From the NCBI RefSeq assembly GCF_041893525.1, contig NZ_CP169068.1: a stretch of DNA of 64,000 bases, one strand, 5' to 3'. Positions within the stretch are counted from its first letter, which is position 1. The number at the start of each line of letters is the position of its first letter. The DNA comes from Phaeobacter bryozoorum (GTDB lineage: Bacteria; Pseudomonadota; Alphaproteobacteria; Rhodobacterales; Rhodobacteraceae). A program made the position numbers and the translations under genes. Positions 27,038 through 36,321 of this stretch are shown here, in pieces. Below the pieces are notes generated by a model, which saw nothing but the letters and a program-made list of their open reading frames with translations, was not told the origin of the DNA and did not search any database.

Positions 27038-27268
27038 CTATCTTTTCCCTCTTGGAACAAAGAAACGGGCGTATTCGTCCGGGTCCTTGGGCACCTTCCA
27101 TGTGCGCATGGAGCCGCCGCCCATCCCCGACTGATAGTCGGAGCGCAGGGTGTGGTAATTCGGGTCGTTGTCATCCTCCTCCAGCGGCGCACGGCGCTGC
27201 CCAACGAGGGCAACAACCGCCGTCATGACAACAATGCCGAGGATCAGAAGAGACATGAACACCGACAT
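27038..27268 (-). CDS. 76-residue membrane protein between bolA and grxD
   Basis: One N-terminal membrane helix (MSVFMSLLILGIVVMTAVVALVG) followed by a short acidic and polar tail (APLEEDDNDPN, then SDYQSGMGGGSMRTWKVPKDP). It starts 6 bp after the bolA stop. The type has no known function that I can name. Its fixed place between two partner genes of iron-sulfur metabolism suggests a related accessory role, as inference. Confidence 0.8.
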   Translation of the reverse strand: MSVFMSLLILGIVVMTAVVALVGQRRAPLEEDDNDPNYHTLRSDYQSGMGGGSMRTWKVPKDPDEYARFFVPRGKR

Positions 27269-27274
27269 GGCAGG

Positions 27275-27511
27275 TTACTCAGGCGCCTTGGTGGTCAGGG
27301 CCAGCGCGTGCAGCTCGCCGTTGGCTCCGTCCATCTTGCCCTTCAGGGCTGCATAGACGGCGCGCTGCTGCTGGACACGGTTCTTGCCGCGAAAGCTTTC
27401 GTCGATGACCATCGCGGACATATGCACACCGTCATGGCCACCAACCTGGATTTCCGCATCGGGAAATGTCTCGCGCAGCAGGTCTTCGATTTCTTGGGCT
27501 TGCATCGGCAT
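27275..27511 (-). CDS. bolA: BolA family protein
   Basis: The 78-residue product has the class II KH-like BolA fold marks: an N-terminal EIEDLLRETFPDAEI helix-strand, then GHDGVHMSAMVIDESFRGKNRVQQQRAVYA with the conserved His. BolA proteins form complexes with monothiol glutaredoxins that sense or deliver iron-sulfur clusters; grxD is two genes downstream. An in-frame Met two codons later is an alternative start. Confidence 0.9.
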   Translation of the reverse strand: MPMQAQEIEDLLRETFPDAEIQVGGHDGVHMSAMVIDESFRGKNRVQQQRAVYAALKGKMDGANGELHALALTTKAPE

Positions 27512-27577
27512 TGGGGGGTGTCCTTATTTCTAGCTTATCAAAAATGTAGGGTGCGGCGGGGGCCTCTGCAAGGCGGA

Positions 27578-28126
27578 TTAGCCGCGCAGCGTCACATAGG
27601 GAGCAAGGCGCGGGATGAAGGCGGGCACCTCGGCCAGGGCCTCCTGGACCTGCGGCTCCTCAAAGTCCCAGATGGTGCGCCCGTCGCTGACCGCCAGCGT
27701 CGCCATCAGAACATTCAGATCGGCCCGCAGCGCGTCCGGCAGCGGCAGGCCGGCTGCCTCGCGCAGGATCAACAGCGCCTCATGGATGGGGCGCAGGACA
27801 CGCAGGGCGTGGGTCATATGCGGCAGAAGGTCAGCATCGTCGCGCCATGTCTCGCCCTGAAACAGCACCTCGCTCACCCGCTGCCCGGCGCCCGCGCAGG
27901 AATAGGCAATACAGCCGCCAAAGCCACGGGTGTCGAGATCCTCGTGGATAGAGCAGGAGAAACACTGCGGCGAGAGGTTGGGGCAGGGGGTGTCGGTCTC
28001 CTTCAGGATCGCGAAATCCTCGTCCTCCTCAAACGGGTAGGCCACACAGCAGAGCGCGGCGCAGCGGCTGCAATCTGCTGTCAGTTCGGGGAGGTCGATA
28101 TCAGGAGTTTGGCCGGACAGGGGCAT
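27578..28126 (-). CDS. cysteine-rich protein of unknown function
   Basis: A 182-residue protein with a cluster of cysteines in its first half: CSRCAALCC (residues about 18-26), CPNLSPQCFSC (about 47-57) and GGCIAYSC (about 68-75). The arrangement suggests metal or iron-sulfur binding, resembling CxxCxxCC-type (YkgJ-like) proteins. The C-terminal half is helical. It lies 66 bp upstream of bolA and downstream of purL in one minus-strand run, so a link to iron-sulfur work is plausible by context. The ATG follows AGGTGA. Confidence 0.75.
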   Translation of the reverse strand: MPLSGQTPDIDLPELTADCSRCAALCCVAYPFEEDEDFAILKETDTPCPNLSPQCFSCSIHEDLDTRGFGGCIAYSCAGAGQRVSEVLFQGETWRDDADLLPHMTHALRVLRPIHEALLILREAAGLPLPDALRADLNVLMATLAVSDGRTIWDFEEPQVQEALAEVPAFIPRLAPYVTLRG

Positions 28127-28146
28127 GGGGTCACCTGCGAGACATC

Positions 28147-28181
28147 AAAAAAATGGGTGGGACGGCGATGCCATCCCACCC
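28147..28181 (-). terminator. purL terminator
   Basis: GGGTGGGA / TCCCACCC stem followed on the minus strand by seven T, just before the next gene of the group. Some read-through to the downstream genes is likely. Confidence 0.8.
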
Positions 28182-28223
28182 GGTATCATCGTGTCGAGGA
28201 CCATGCCCCAACGCGGCCTGCGC

Positions 28224-30389
28224 TCAGGCAACGGCAGCAGCGAAGCTGCTGCGGAAGATGTCTGCCAGCTCGGCCAGTGGCGCTTCGGAGCCGCCGATTT
28301 TCACCATGTCGCCGCCGAATTTGCCGACGGTGGTGATGGTGACACCGGCCTGACCTGCGGCCATCATCAGGGCCTCGGCCTGATCGAAGTTGCAGGCCAC
28401 GAGGTAGCGCGCCTGATCCTCGCCAAAAACCGTCGGGGTGTCGCCTGCGTCAAGCTGCACGCCGACATTGGCCGCTTCGGCCAGCTCAAACGCCGCCAGC
28501 GCCAGACCGCCATCGCCCAGATCGGTGCAGGCCTTGATCAGATCGCGGTTGGCGCGGATGAACTCGCCGTTGCGCTTCTCTGCTTCCAGATCCACTGCCG
28601 GTGCGTCGCCGTCCTCGCGGTTGAAAACCTCCGCCAGCAGCGCCGACTGGCCCAGATGGCCGATGGTTTCGCCGATCAACAGCGCGATATGTCCGTCGCG
28701 AACTTCGCCGGTGATGGCCTCTTCGCCTGCCGCGATCAGGCCAACGGCGCCAATCGTCGGGGTCGGCAGGATGCCCTGACCGTCGGTTTCATTATAGAGC
28801 GACACGTTGCCGGAGACGATCGGCATGTCCAGCGCAGCCACAGCCTCGCCGATGCCTTTGATCGCGCCGACGAACTGGCCCATGATCTCGGGCTTTTCGG
28901 GGTTACCGAAGTTCAGGTTGTCGGTGGTTGCCAAGGGTTTGGCGCCGACAGCGGTCAGGTTGCGGTAGGCCTCGGCCACCGCCTGTTTGCCGCCCTCATA
29001 GGGATTTGCCTTGACGTAGCGCGGCGTCACGTCGGAGGTGAAGGCCAGCTGTTTGTCGGTGCCATGGACCCGCACGATGCCGGAACCTGCGCCCGGGCGG
29101 CGGGCGGTGTCGCCCATCACCGTGGTGTCGTATTGTTCATAGACCCACTGCTTGCCGGCATAGTTCGGGCTGGAGATCAGCGCCTTTAGCCCGTCGATCG
29201 GATCAATGGTCGGCACATCGGCATCACTCAGCGCCTCGGGCGCGGGAGTTTCCACCCAGGGGCGGTCGTATTCCGGCGCGGTGGAGGACAGTTTCGACAG
29301 CACCAGATCGGCCTTCACTTCGCCGTTGTGCATGATCAGGAAGCGGTCCTCGGCGATGGTTTCGCCGACGATGGCAAAATCGAGATCCCATTTTTCGAAC
29401 ACTGCACGCGCCTCGGCTTCCAGCTCCGGCTTCAGCACCATCAGCATCCGTTCCTGGGATTCCGACAGCATCATCTCGTAGGCGGTCATGTTCTCTTCGC
29501 GCTGCGGCACGTTTTCGAGATCCAGACGGACGCCCAGTTTGCCCTTGTCGCCCATTTCCACGGCAGAGCAGGTGAGGCCCGCGGCGCCCATGTCCTGAAT
29601 GGAGATCACCGCGCCGGTCTGCATCAGCTCCAGCGTGGCTTCCATCAGGCGTTTTTCGGTGAAGGGGTCGCCGACCTGCACGGTGGGGCGTTTTTCTTCG
29701 ATAGTGTCGTCAAATTCCGCCGAGGCCATGGTGGCACCGCCAACGCCGTCGCGACCGGTCTTGGCACCTAGATAGACCACCGGCATACCAACACCCGAGG
29801 CGGCGGAGTAGAAAATCGCGTCGGTCTTGGCCAGACCGGCGGCAAAGGCGTTCACAAGGCAGTTGCCGTTATAGGCGGGATGGAAGCGCACTTCACCACC
29901 GACGCATGGCACGCCAAAGCAGTTGCCATAGCCGCCGATGCCCTCAACCACGCCGTTGACCAGTCGCCGGGTCTTGTGGTGGGAGGGTTCGCCAAAGGAC
30001 AGCGCGTTCATTGACGCGATGGGGCGTGCACCCATGGTAAAGACGTCACGCAGAATGCCGCCAACCCCGGTCGCCGCGCCCTGGTAGGGCTCGATGTAGG
30101 AGGGGTGGTTGTGGCTTTCCATTTTGAAAACAACGGCATCGCCGTCGCCAATGTCCACGATGCCTGCGTTCTCGCCGGGGCCGCAGATCACCTGGGGGCC
30201 TTCGGTCGGCAGGGTGCGCAGCCATTTCTTGGAGGACTTATAAGAACAGTGCTCGTTCCACATCGCGGAGAAAATCCCCAGCTCCGTGAAGGTTGGCTCC
30301 CGCCCGATGATGTCGAGGATCAGATCATATTCCTCGGGCTTCAGCCCGTGGTTGGCAATCAGTTCAGGCGTGATGGCGGGTTCTTGCAT
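28224..30389 (-). CDS. purL: phosphoribosylformylglycinamidine synthase subunit PurL
   Basis: The synthetase subunit of FGAM synthase in purine synthesis; it needs partner PurQ and PurS, not seen here. The 721 residues are of normal length for the small PurL type. Motifs WNEHCSYKSSKKWLR, ESHNHPSYIEPYQGAATGVGG and GVGGYGNCFGVPCVGGEVRF-like segments (the visible text reads GIGGYGNCFGVPCVGGE) cover the ATP and FGAR sites. The C-terminal part contains GGLALAAFELAEA. It heads the purL to grxD run on the minus strand. Confidence 0.95.
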   Translation of the reverse strand: MQEPAITPELIANHGLKPEEYDLILDIIGREPTFTELGIFSAMWNEHCSYKSSKKWLRTLPTEGPQVICGPGENAGIVDIGDGDAVVFKMESHNHPSYIEPYQGAATGVGGILRDVFTMGARPIASMNALSFGEPSHHKTRRLVNGVVEGIGGYGNCFGVPCVGGEVRFHPAYNGNCLVNAFAAGLAKTDAIFYSAASGVGMPVVYLGAKTGRDGVGGATMASAEFDDTIEEKRPTVQVGDPFTEKRLMEATLELMQTGAVISIQDMGAAGLTCSAVEMGDKGKLGVRLDLENVPQREENMTAYEMMLSESQERMLMVLKPELEAEARAVFEKWDLDFAIVGETIAEDRFLIMHNGEVKADLVLSKLSSTAPEYDRPWVETPAPEALSDADVPTIDPIDGLKALISSPNYAGKQWVYEQYDTTVMGDTARRPGAGSGIVRVHGTDKQLAFTSDVTPRYVKANPYEGGKQAVAEAYRNLTAVGAKPLATTDNLNFGNPEKPEIMGQFVGAIKGIGEAVAALDMPIVSGNVSLYNETDGQGILPTPTIGAVGLIAAGEEAITGEVRDGHIALLIGETIGHLGQSALLAEVFNREDGDAPAVDLEAEKRNGEFIRANRDLIKACTDLGDGGLALAAFELAEAANVGVQLDAGDTPTVFGEDQARYLVACNFDQAEALMMAAGQAGVTITTVGKFGGDMVKIGGSEAPLAELADIFRSSFAAAVA

Positions 30390-30558
30390 CCGTAAACGTC
30401 CCCAATGGCTGCGATTGCGCGCCTTTTAGGGCAAGCAGGGCCAAGGGGGAAGGAAAAAGCGCAGACTTGCAGGCGGCGGCGGGCCTGGCCGTGCCGATGC
30501 TGCGGATTTCGGCACGTCGGGGCGCGCATCACGGTGCGGTCGATGCGCCAGATCCCAT

Positions 30559-30592
30559 GAAAAAAGGCCAGAGCCACGACGGCTCTGACCTT
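30559..30592 (-). terminator. terminator of the PRC-barrel-like gene
   Basis: AAGGTCAGAGCC and GGCTCTGGCCTT pair around a short loop, with a run of T on the minus strand. Confidence 0.8.
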
Positions 30593-30646
30593 GTGATGGT
30601 CCCCGGTCCCGCGCTGCGGCGGGGCGTGACCCTCAGACGGTGGCGA

Positions 30647-31042
30647 TCAGTTCAGAACGGAACCGTCGGTCAGTTTCTCAGGGTTTTCGCTGGCAAAGGT
30701 TTCCAGCATGGTGCGCAGCTCGCCCGTGGTCTGACCCATGCGCAGCACGCCATCGGTTTCCCACATGCCGTCCAGCGTGAAGCGCATGCCGCTCAGCTTG
30801 TCGGAGAAGCTGTCGCGGAACTCCACCAGGATCTTGCGGTCAGGGCCCGGCTCGGTGCCGACCTCAACAACTTTGCCCAGGAAGACACCGTTGACGTCAA
30901 CCACGGGGGCACCCATGAATTCCATGTTTTCTTCAAGAAAGGTCTCGCCCGCATCGTTCGGGGTGGCGTTTTCGGTCAGCACCTCGGCGCTGGCGGCGCC
31001 GGTCATTGCGATCAGGGCGGCGATAGAGGTCATGCGGAGCAT
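30647..31042 (-). CDS. periplasmic PRC-barrel-like protein
   Basis: The 131-residue product starts MLRMTSIAALIAMTGAASA, a clear Sec signal peptide with an AxA cleavage site near residue 19. The mature part has ENMEFMGAPVVDVNGVFLGKVVEVG, a beta-strand pattern like PRC-barrel domains, then a helical tail. The ATG follows AAGGAGAG. No partner is evident in the neighbourhood. PRC-barrel is a fold-level guess. Confidence 0.7.
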   Translation of the reverse strand: MLRMTSIAALIAMTGAASAEVLTENATPNDAGETFLEENMEFMGAPVVDVNGVFLGKVVEVGTEPGPDRKILVEFRDSFSDKLSGMRFTLDGMWETDGVLRMGQTTGELRTMLETFASENPEKLTDGSVLN

Positions 31043-31575
31043 AGTGGCTCTCCTTCAAGTCAGTTGCATTTGTCTTGCGTTCTGGCTGCTCAACGGAGGA
31101 GACCGACAAAAGGTTCCTGAGTTTTTTTCGCGCGATGATGGGGGTGATCGCCAGATCGGCGGTGATCTGCACAGGCTGATCGGATTTCCAGCAGCTGCGG
31201 TGAAAATTGCGGCGTTCCGGGGAAATGTGCTGCCTGAATATCGCGCGCGGCGGCAGGCCCGTTGACGGCAGGCGGGGCGCTGGCGACGCTACACGCAGAC
31301 CAGTCATTGCCAGCCGGCCTGTGAGTGCCGATCGTTAGGATAACGCCGAGCGATGCCTTGATCCGGCGGCCAGTCCTGCGGATCACGCCGCCGGCGTTTG
31401 AACCAAAAAAAAGGCCGAGCACTAAGCTCGGCCGAAGTCCAACAGGGAGGTATGAAGGGCGACAGCGTCGCTGCCTTCGAGATGTGATTTAGGGGGGCAG
31501 CGCGCCTCGATCAAGAGTTAACAGACCCGGAAAATGGCAAGGCCGCTATGCGCTGTGCGCATGGCTCGGGTCTGG
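31043..31575. other. 530-bp gene-free region
   Basis: Between the PRC-like gene and the LysR gene, both on the minus strand. It contains a strong terminator at 31404-31433. The left part (31043-31400) shows only short non-convincing frames. The right part (31434-31575) is transcribed at least as the LysR 3' tail and is discussed as a possible small RNA. Confidence 0.5.
31404..31433 (-). terminator. terminator downstream of the LysR gene
   Basis: GGCCGAGC / GCTCGGCC stem with a 5-base loop and an eight-T run on the minus strand. It is about 140 bp past the LysR stop. Confidence 0.85.
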
Positions 31576-32481
31576 CTAGATTTTGCCCAGTTCTTTCATG
31601 TGCTTGCGATGTGCAATAATCTCATTCTGGACGAAATCGCGGAATGCGGAAATCCGCCGGGAGTGGCGCAATTCTTCCGGGTAGGCGAGGTAGACCGGCA
31701 CGTCGCTGGTATCCTCTTCCTGAAGCACCGGCACCAGATCCGGGAAGTCCTCGGTCACGTAATCGGGCAGAACGCCAATGCCCAGATCGTGGATAACGCC
31801 CTGCAAGACACCGAAGTAATTGTTCACGGTGAGCAGCGAAGAGGGGTTATAGGTCATCAGTTTCTGTACCAGGACAGCCGCGGAGCCAACCTGCGCCGAG
31901 CGCGGGTTCTGGCAGATCAGCCGGTGATCTGCGATATCCTCCGCCTGTTCCGGCGCGCCGTTGCGTTCGACATATGCACGGGAAGCATAAAGCTTCATCT
32001 GCACCGTCATCAGCCGCTTGCGGATCAGGTCGGCCTGGCTCGGCTCCTTCATGCGGATCGCCACATCGGCCTCGCGCATGGGCAGGTCAAGAACCCGCTC
32101 CTCCAGCATCAGGTCGATCTTGAGATCGGGGTAATGTTCATAAAGCTTGGTCAGGCGCGGCGCCAGCCACAGAGTGCCGAAGCCAAAGGTGGTGGTAACG
32201 CGCAATTCGCCAAACACCTCTTCCTCGCTGTCGCGAATGCGGGCAGAGGCGGCTTCCAGCCGTTTTGACATCGATTTCGTCGCGTCAAACAGCAGCTCCC
32301 CCTGTTCGGTGAGAATCAACCCCCGCGCGTGGCGGTGAAACAGCGTCGAGCTCAGACTCTCTTCCAATGCGCGAATTTGTCGGCTGACTGCCGATTGCGA
32401 CAGGTTCAGCTTGTCGCCTGCATGGGTGAGGCTGCCTGCGTCCGCCACCGCGTGAAATATTCTAAGCTTATCCCAATCCAT
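31576..32481 (-). CDS. LysR-family transcriptional regulator
   Basis: The 301-residue regulator has the usual N-terminal HTH (FHAVADAGSLTHAGDKLNLSQSAVSRQIRAL is its core, residues about 8-40) and a LysR substrate domain with FGFGTLWLAPRL. The ATG at 32481 begins MDWDKLRIFH; a GTG at 32490 would add three residues. It is divergent from the indolepyruvate oxidoreductase across 169 bp and may control it. The inducer is unknown. Confidence 0.9.
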   Translation of the reverse strand: MDWDKLRIFHAVADAGSLTHAGDKLNLSQSAVSRQIRALEESLSSTLFHRHARGLILTEQGELLFDATKSMSKRLEAASARIRDSEEEVFGELRVTTTFGFGTLWLAPRLTKLYEHYPDLKIDLMLEERVLDLPMREADVAIRMKEPSQADLIRKRLMTVQMKLYASRAYVERNGAPEQAEDIADHRLICQNPRSAQVGSAAVLVQKLMTYNPSSLLTVNNYFGVLQGVIHDLGIGVLPDYVTEDFPDLVPVLQEEDTSDVPVYLAYPEELRHSRRISAFRDFVQNEIIAHRKHMKELGKI

Positions 32482-32520
32482 ACCCGTCACTTTCGATGCC
32501 TCTGATGTAGCCTATATGAA

Positions 32521-32555
32521 ATGTATCGAAACTTTCAATTTGATAGGGCGGTCAG
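32521..32555. promoter_or_regulatory. divergent LysR / oxidoreductase promoter with partial dyad
   Basis: An AT-rich element, TATCGAAAC followed by TTTCAATTTGATA, forms an imperfect dyad. It is the kind of spaced T...A element LysR proteins bind, midway between the two genes. No sequence-specific claim beyond that. Confidence 0.35.
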
Positions 32556-32650
32556 AAACATATTCCGGCAGAAAACAGTATACAGGTCAGCAATTATGAC
32601 CTAATATATCGCCAAGAAGTGCAAGCTAATCGAGGTTGGGGAGGCCCAGG

Positions 32651-35600
32651 ATGAGCACGCAGAAGATTTCTCTGAACGACAAATTCGATCTGACAAAATC
32701 ACCGGTGATGCTGAATGGCACCCAGGCGCTGGTGCGTCTGATGCTGATGCAGAAACACCGGGATAAGGCGGCGGGGCTGAACACGGCTGGTCTGGTGACA
32801 GGCTATCGCGGCTCGCCGCTTGGCGCTGTCGACATGCAGATGAAGCGGGCGGAAAAACATCTGACCGCAAGCGATGTCACCTTTCAATTCGGTCTGAACG
32901 AGGATCTCGCCGTGACCGCCCTTTGGGGTGCCCAGCAGGCCGAGGTGCGTGGCGAGGGCAAATATGACGGCGTTTTTGGCCTGTGGTACGGCAAGGGGCC
33001 GGGGGTCGATCGCTCTGGCGATGCCATCCGCCATGCTAATATGGCCGGCTCGTCGAAATATGGCGGCGTGTTGATGGCGATGGGCGATGACCACACCGGC
33101 GAAAGCTCCACCGTGCTGCATCAGTCGGAATGGTCGCTGATGGATTGTTACCTGCCCATCGTCAGCCCGGCTGGCGTGCAGGAAATCCTTGATTACGGGA
33201 TCTACGGCATTGCGCTCAGCCGCTTTTCGGGGCTGTGGGTTGGTCTGAAAACCATGAAGGACACGATCGAGGTGACATCGGTCGTCGATGGCAACCCGGA
33301 CCGCATGCAGCTGGTCACGCCGGAGTTCGACATGCCGGCCGATGGCCTGAACATTCGTCTGGATGATGATCGTTTCCGTCAGGAAAACCGGATCATCGAC
33401 TACAAGCGCTTTGCGGCGGAGGCTTTCAGCCACGCCAACAAGATGGACAAGCGCATGTGGGGCAAGCCGGGCGCCAAGATCGGCTTTGTCGCGGCGGGCA
33501 AGAACTGGCTGGATCTGGTCCACGCGATGTCGCTGCTCAACATCGACGAGACCATGGCCGAACGGCTGGGGATTACAACCTATAAGGTTGGCCAGACCTG
33601 GCCTCTGGACATGAAGGGGTTCAACGCCTGGGCCGAAGATCTGGACCTGATCGTTGTGGTCGAGGAAAAGCGCAAGCTGATCGAGATCCAGATCAAGGAA
33701 GCCCTGTTTGACGAGCGCAAGGGCCGCCGCGTCTACGGCTGGTACAAGGGCGGCGCAGGCGGGATGCACCGCGACGAGCTGTTCCCGACGAAATATGCGC
33801 TCGACCCGATCATGATTGCCGAAAAGCTCGGCCAGATCCTGATCGAAGAGGGCCGCGAGACCGAGGCGATCCGTGCTGGTCTCTCGGCGCTGGATGAGGC
33901 GAAGCGTGCCGACAACGCCGAGGAAATCGCTGCCCGTCTGCCCTATTTCTGCTCGGGCTGTCCGCATAACTCCTCGACCAAGCTGCCGGATGGCTCCCGC
34001 GCCTATGCCGGGATTGGCTGCCATTTCATGGTGCAGTGGATGGACCGCGAGACCACTGGATTCACCCATATGGGCGGCGAGGGCGTGAACTGGGTCGGCG
34101 AGGCGCCGTTCTCCAACCGCAAGCACGTGTTCCAGAACCTTGGCGACGGCACCTACAACCACTCCGGCGTGCAGGCCATTCGCGCGGCGCTGGCCGAAGG
34201 CACCAATATCACCTTCAAGATCCTCTATAATGACGCGGTCGCCATGACCGGCGGACAAGAGGCCGAGGGCGGGCTGACCGCCCAGCAGATCGCGCATGAG
34301 CTGACGGCGATGGGCGTGAAAACCATCGCGGTGGTCTATGACGAAAAGGAAGACGTTGACGCCAAGCTGTTCCCGGCAGGTATGCGGATGCATGAGCGTG
34401 CGGAGCTGATGGTGGTACAGAAGGAGTTTGAGAAGGTCGAAGGCGTCTCCGCCATCATCTACATTCAAACCTGCGCCGCCGAAAAACGCCGCCGTCGCAA
34501 GAAGGGCCTGTTCCCCGATCCCGACATGCGCGTGTTCATCAACTCCGACGTCTGCGAGGGCTGCGGTGACTGCGGGGTGCAATCGAACTGCGTTTCCATC
34601 GTGCCGAAGGAAACCGAACTGGGCCGCAAACGCGCCATTGATCAATCGTCCTGCAACAAGGATTTCAGCTGCGTCAAAGGCTTCTGCCCGTCATTCCTGA
34701 CCATCGAAGGGGCAAAGATCCGCAAGGAGCCGACCGCCGCACTGGACCTGCCGGACCTGCCCACACCTGAGCTGCCGAGCATCAATGGCACCCACAACGT
34801 GGTGATAACCGGCGTCGGTGGCACCGGCGTTGTCACCATCGGTGCCGTGCTGGCGCAGGCCGCGCAGATTGATGGCAAGGGCGCTGGCATGATGGAGATG
34901 GCCGGTCTCGCCCAGAAAGGCGGCGCGGTGCATATCCACTGCCGCATTGCCAACAGACCCGAAGACATCAGCGCCATCCGCGTGGCCACTGGCGAATGTG
35001 ATGCGCTGATCGGCGGCGATCTGGTTGTGTCTGCCGGGGCAAAAACCATCGGGTTGATGAAAACCGGCAAGAGCGGTGCGGTGGTGAACAGCCATGAGAT
35101 CATCACCGGTGATTTCACCCGCGACACGGATTTCCAGATCCCGAGTGATCGGCTTCAGGTCGCGCTTGAGGCCCGTCTGCGGGATCGTCTGGATCTTTTT
35201 GACGCCTCCGAACTGGCGCGCGCCAGCATGGGCGACTCGATCTTCTCCAACATGATGATCTTTGGCGCCGCCTGGCAGCGCGGTCTGCTGCCGATCAGCC
35301 TGGAGGCCATTCGCGAGGCGATCACCCTCAATGGGGCTGCGGTTGAGCGCAATCTGCGCGCCTTTGATATCGGTCGCTGGGCGGTGCTATATCCGCAGGA
35401 GGTGCAGAAGCTGATTGCCCCCAATGTGGTCGAACTGCCCAAGACATTGGAGGATCAGATCGCCTTCCGCAGTGCCCAGCTGGTCGATTATCAGGGGCCG
35501 CGGCTGGCCAAGCGCTATGGCAGGATGCTGGACGGCATTTCTGACAAGGCGCTGAAGGAAGCTGTGGCCAAGGGCTACCACAAACTGTTGTCCTACAAGG

Positions 35601-36070
35601 ATGAATATGAGGTGGCGCGGCTGTTGCTGTCGAGCCGTGAGAAAGCCGAGGCCGAGTTCGAGGGCGATCTGAAGATCTCCTACAACCTCGCGCCGCCGAT
35701 GCTGACTGGCACCGATCCCAACGGGCGCCCGAAAAAGCGCAAGTTTGGTCCGGGTCTGGAACGCTGGCTGCGGCTGTTGGCAAAGTTCAAAGGCCTGCGT
35801 GGCACGCCGCTGGATGTGTTTGGCTATACCGCCGAGCGCAAGATGGAGCGGGCGCTGATCAGCCAGTATGAGGCCGACATGAAGGAATGGCTGCCCAAGG
35901 CATCGCATGAGATCATGGCGCCGCTGATTGCGCTGGCGGAATTGCCGCTGGAAATCCGCGGCTTTGGTCCGGTGAAACAGGCCAACGAGACCAAGGCCGC
36001 CAAACGCCGCGAGGAACTGCTGGCCGCATTGCGTCAGGGCGGCAGCGAGTTGAAGACGGCCGCGGAATAA
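32651..36070 (+). CDS. indolepyruvate ferredoxin oxidoreductase, fused alpha-beta type
   Basis: A single chain of 1139 residues joining the thiamine-diphosphate IorA half and the IorB half. It oxidatively decarboxylates aryl pyruvates (indolepyruvate, phenylpyruvate) to aryl-acetyl-CoA with ferredoxin as acceptor. Visible marks: GYRGSPLGAVDMQM near the start, Cys-containing CSGCPHNSSTKLPDGSR and GIGCHFM, the TPP motif GDGTYNHSG...ILYNDAVAMTGG, a ferredoxin-like Cys cluster CEGCGDCGVQSNC...CVKGFC, and the beta-subunit start VVITGVGGTGVVTIGAVL. The start at 32651 follows GGGGAGG. In roseobacters this enzyme supplies phenylacetyl-CoA from phenylalanine. It is divergent from a LysR gene. Confidence 0.92.
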   Translation: MSTQKISLNDKFDLTKSPVMLNGTQALVRLMLMQKHRDKAAGLNTAGLVTGYRGSPLGAVDMQMKRAEKHLTASDVTFQFGLNEDLAVTALWGAQQAEVRGEGKYDGVFGLWYGKGPGVDRSGDAIRHANMAGSSKYGGVLMAMGDDHTGESSTVLHQSEWSLMDCYLPIVSPAGVQEILDYGIYGIALSRFSGLWVGLKTMKDTIEVTSVVDGNPDRMQLVTPEFDMPADGLNIRLDDDRFRQENRIIDYKRFAAEAFSHANKMDKRMWGKPGAKIGFVAAGKNWLDLVHAMSLLNIDETMAERLGITTYKVGQTWPLDMKGFNAWAEDLDLIVVVEEKRKLIEIQIKEALFDERKGRRVYGWYKGGAGGMHRDELFPTKYALDPIMIAEKLGQILIEEGRETEAIRAGLSALDEAKRADNAEEIAARLPYFCSGCPHNSSTKLPDGSRAYAGIGCHFMVQWMDRETTGFTHMGGEGVNWVGEAPFSNRKHVFQNLGDGTYNHSGVQAIRAALAEGTNITFKILYNDAVAMTGGQEAEGGLTAQQIAHELTAMGVKTIAVVYDEKEDVDAKLFPAGMRMHERAELMVVQKEFEKVEGVSAIIYIQTCAAEKRRRRKKGLFPDPDMRVFINSDVCEGCGDCGVQSNCVSIVPKETELGRKRAIDQSSCNKDFSCVKGFCPSFLTIEGAKIRKEPTAALDLPDLPTPELPSINGTHNVVITGVGGTGVVTIGAVLAQAAQIDGKGAGMMEMAGLAQKGGAVHIHCRIANRPEDISAIRVATGECDALIGGDLVVSAGAKTIGLMKTGKSGAVVNSHEIITGDFTRDTDFQIPSDRLQVALEARLRDRLDLFDASELARASMGDSIFSNMMIFGAAWQRGLLPISLEAIREAITLNGAAVERNLRAFDIGRWAVLYPQEVQKLIAPNVVELPKTLEDQIAFRSAQLVDYQGPRLAKRYGRMLDGISDKALKEAVAKGYHKLLSYKDEYEVARLLLSSREKAEAEFEGDLKISYNLAPPMLTGTDPNGRPKKRKFGPGLERWLRLLAKFKGLRGTPLDVFGYTAERKMERALISQYEADMKEWLPKASHEIMAPLIALAELPLEIRGFGPVKQANETKAAKRREELLAALRQGGSELKTAAE

Positions 36071-36126
36071 CGCGGGCCGTTGCTGGCGGTCGTTCTGGCC
36101 GAGCCAGTTAGGCCAGACCACTTCGG

Positions 36127-36165
36127 AAGGGCGTCACCGGTCGGATCGGGGGCGCCCTTTGTCGT
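36127..36165 (+). terminator. possible terminator of the oxidoreductase gene
   Basis: AAGGGCG / CGCCCTT pair around a 19-base loop with TTTGTCGTT after it. Moderate strength. Confidence 0.5.
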
Positions 36166-36321
36166 TGATCCGGGGGATCTGGAACCGGAAAGACACAGAT
36201 TGCCAACCCGCTGTCGCATCGCCGTTACCCTGGTTGTGTAGACCGGGGCGCAGGCCCTATAGCCTGAGCGGGGGGCTGGTTGCCCCTGCGTAAACCAGAG
36301 ACTGAGACCACGAGGCTCGCT

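Noticed and set aside
31451..31486. 11-codon leader ORF after AGGGAGG
   Set aside because: The ribosome binding site is too close to the ATG (1 bp) and nothing follows on that strand.
32699..34645. 648-codon minus-strand frame opposite the indolepyruvate oxidoreductase
   Set aside because: Shadow; the plus-strand protein has all the motifs.
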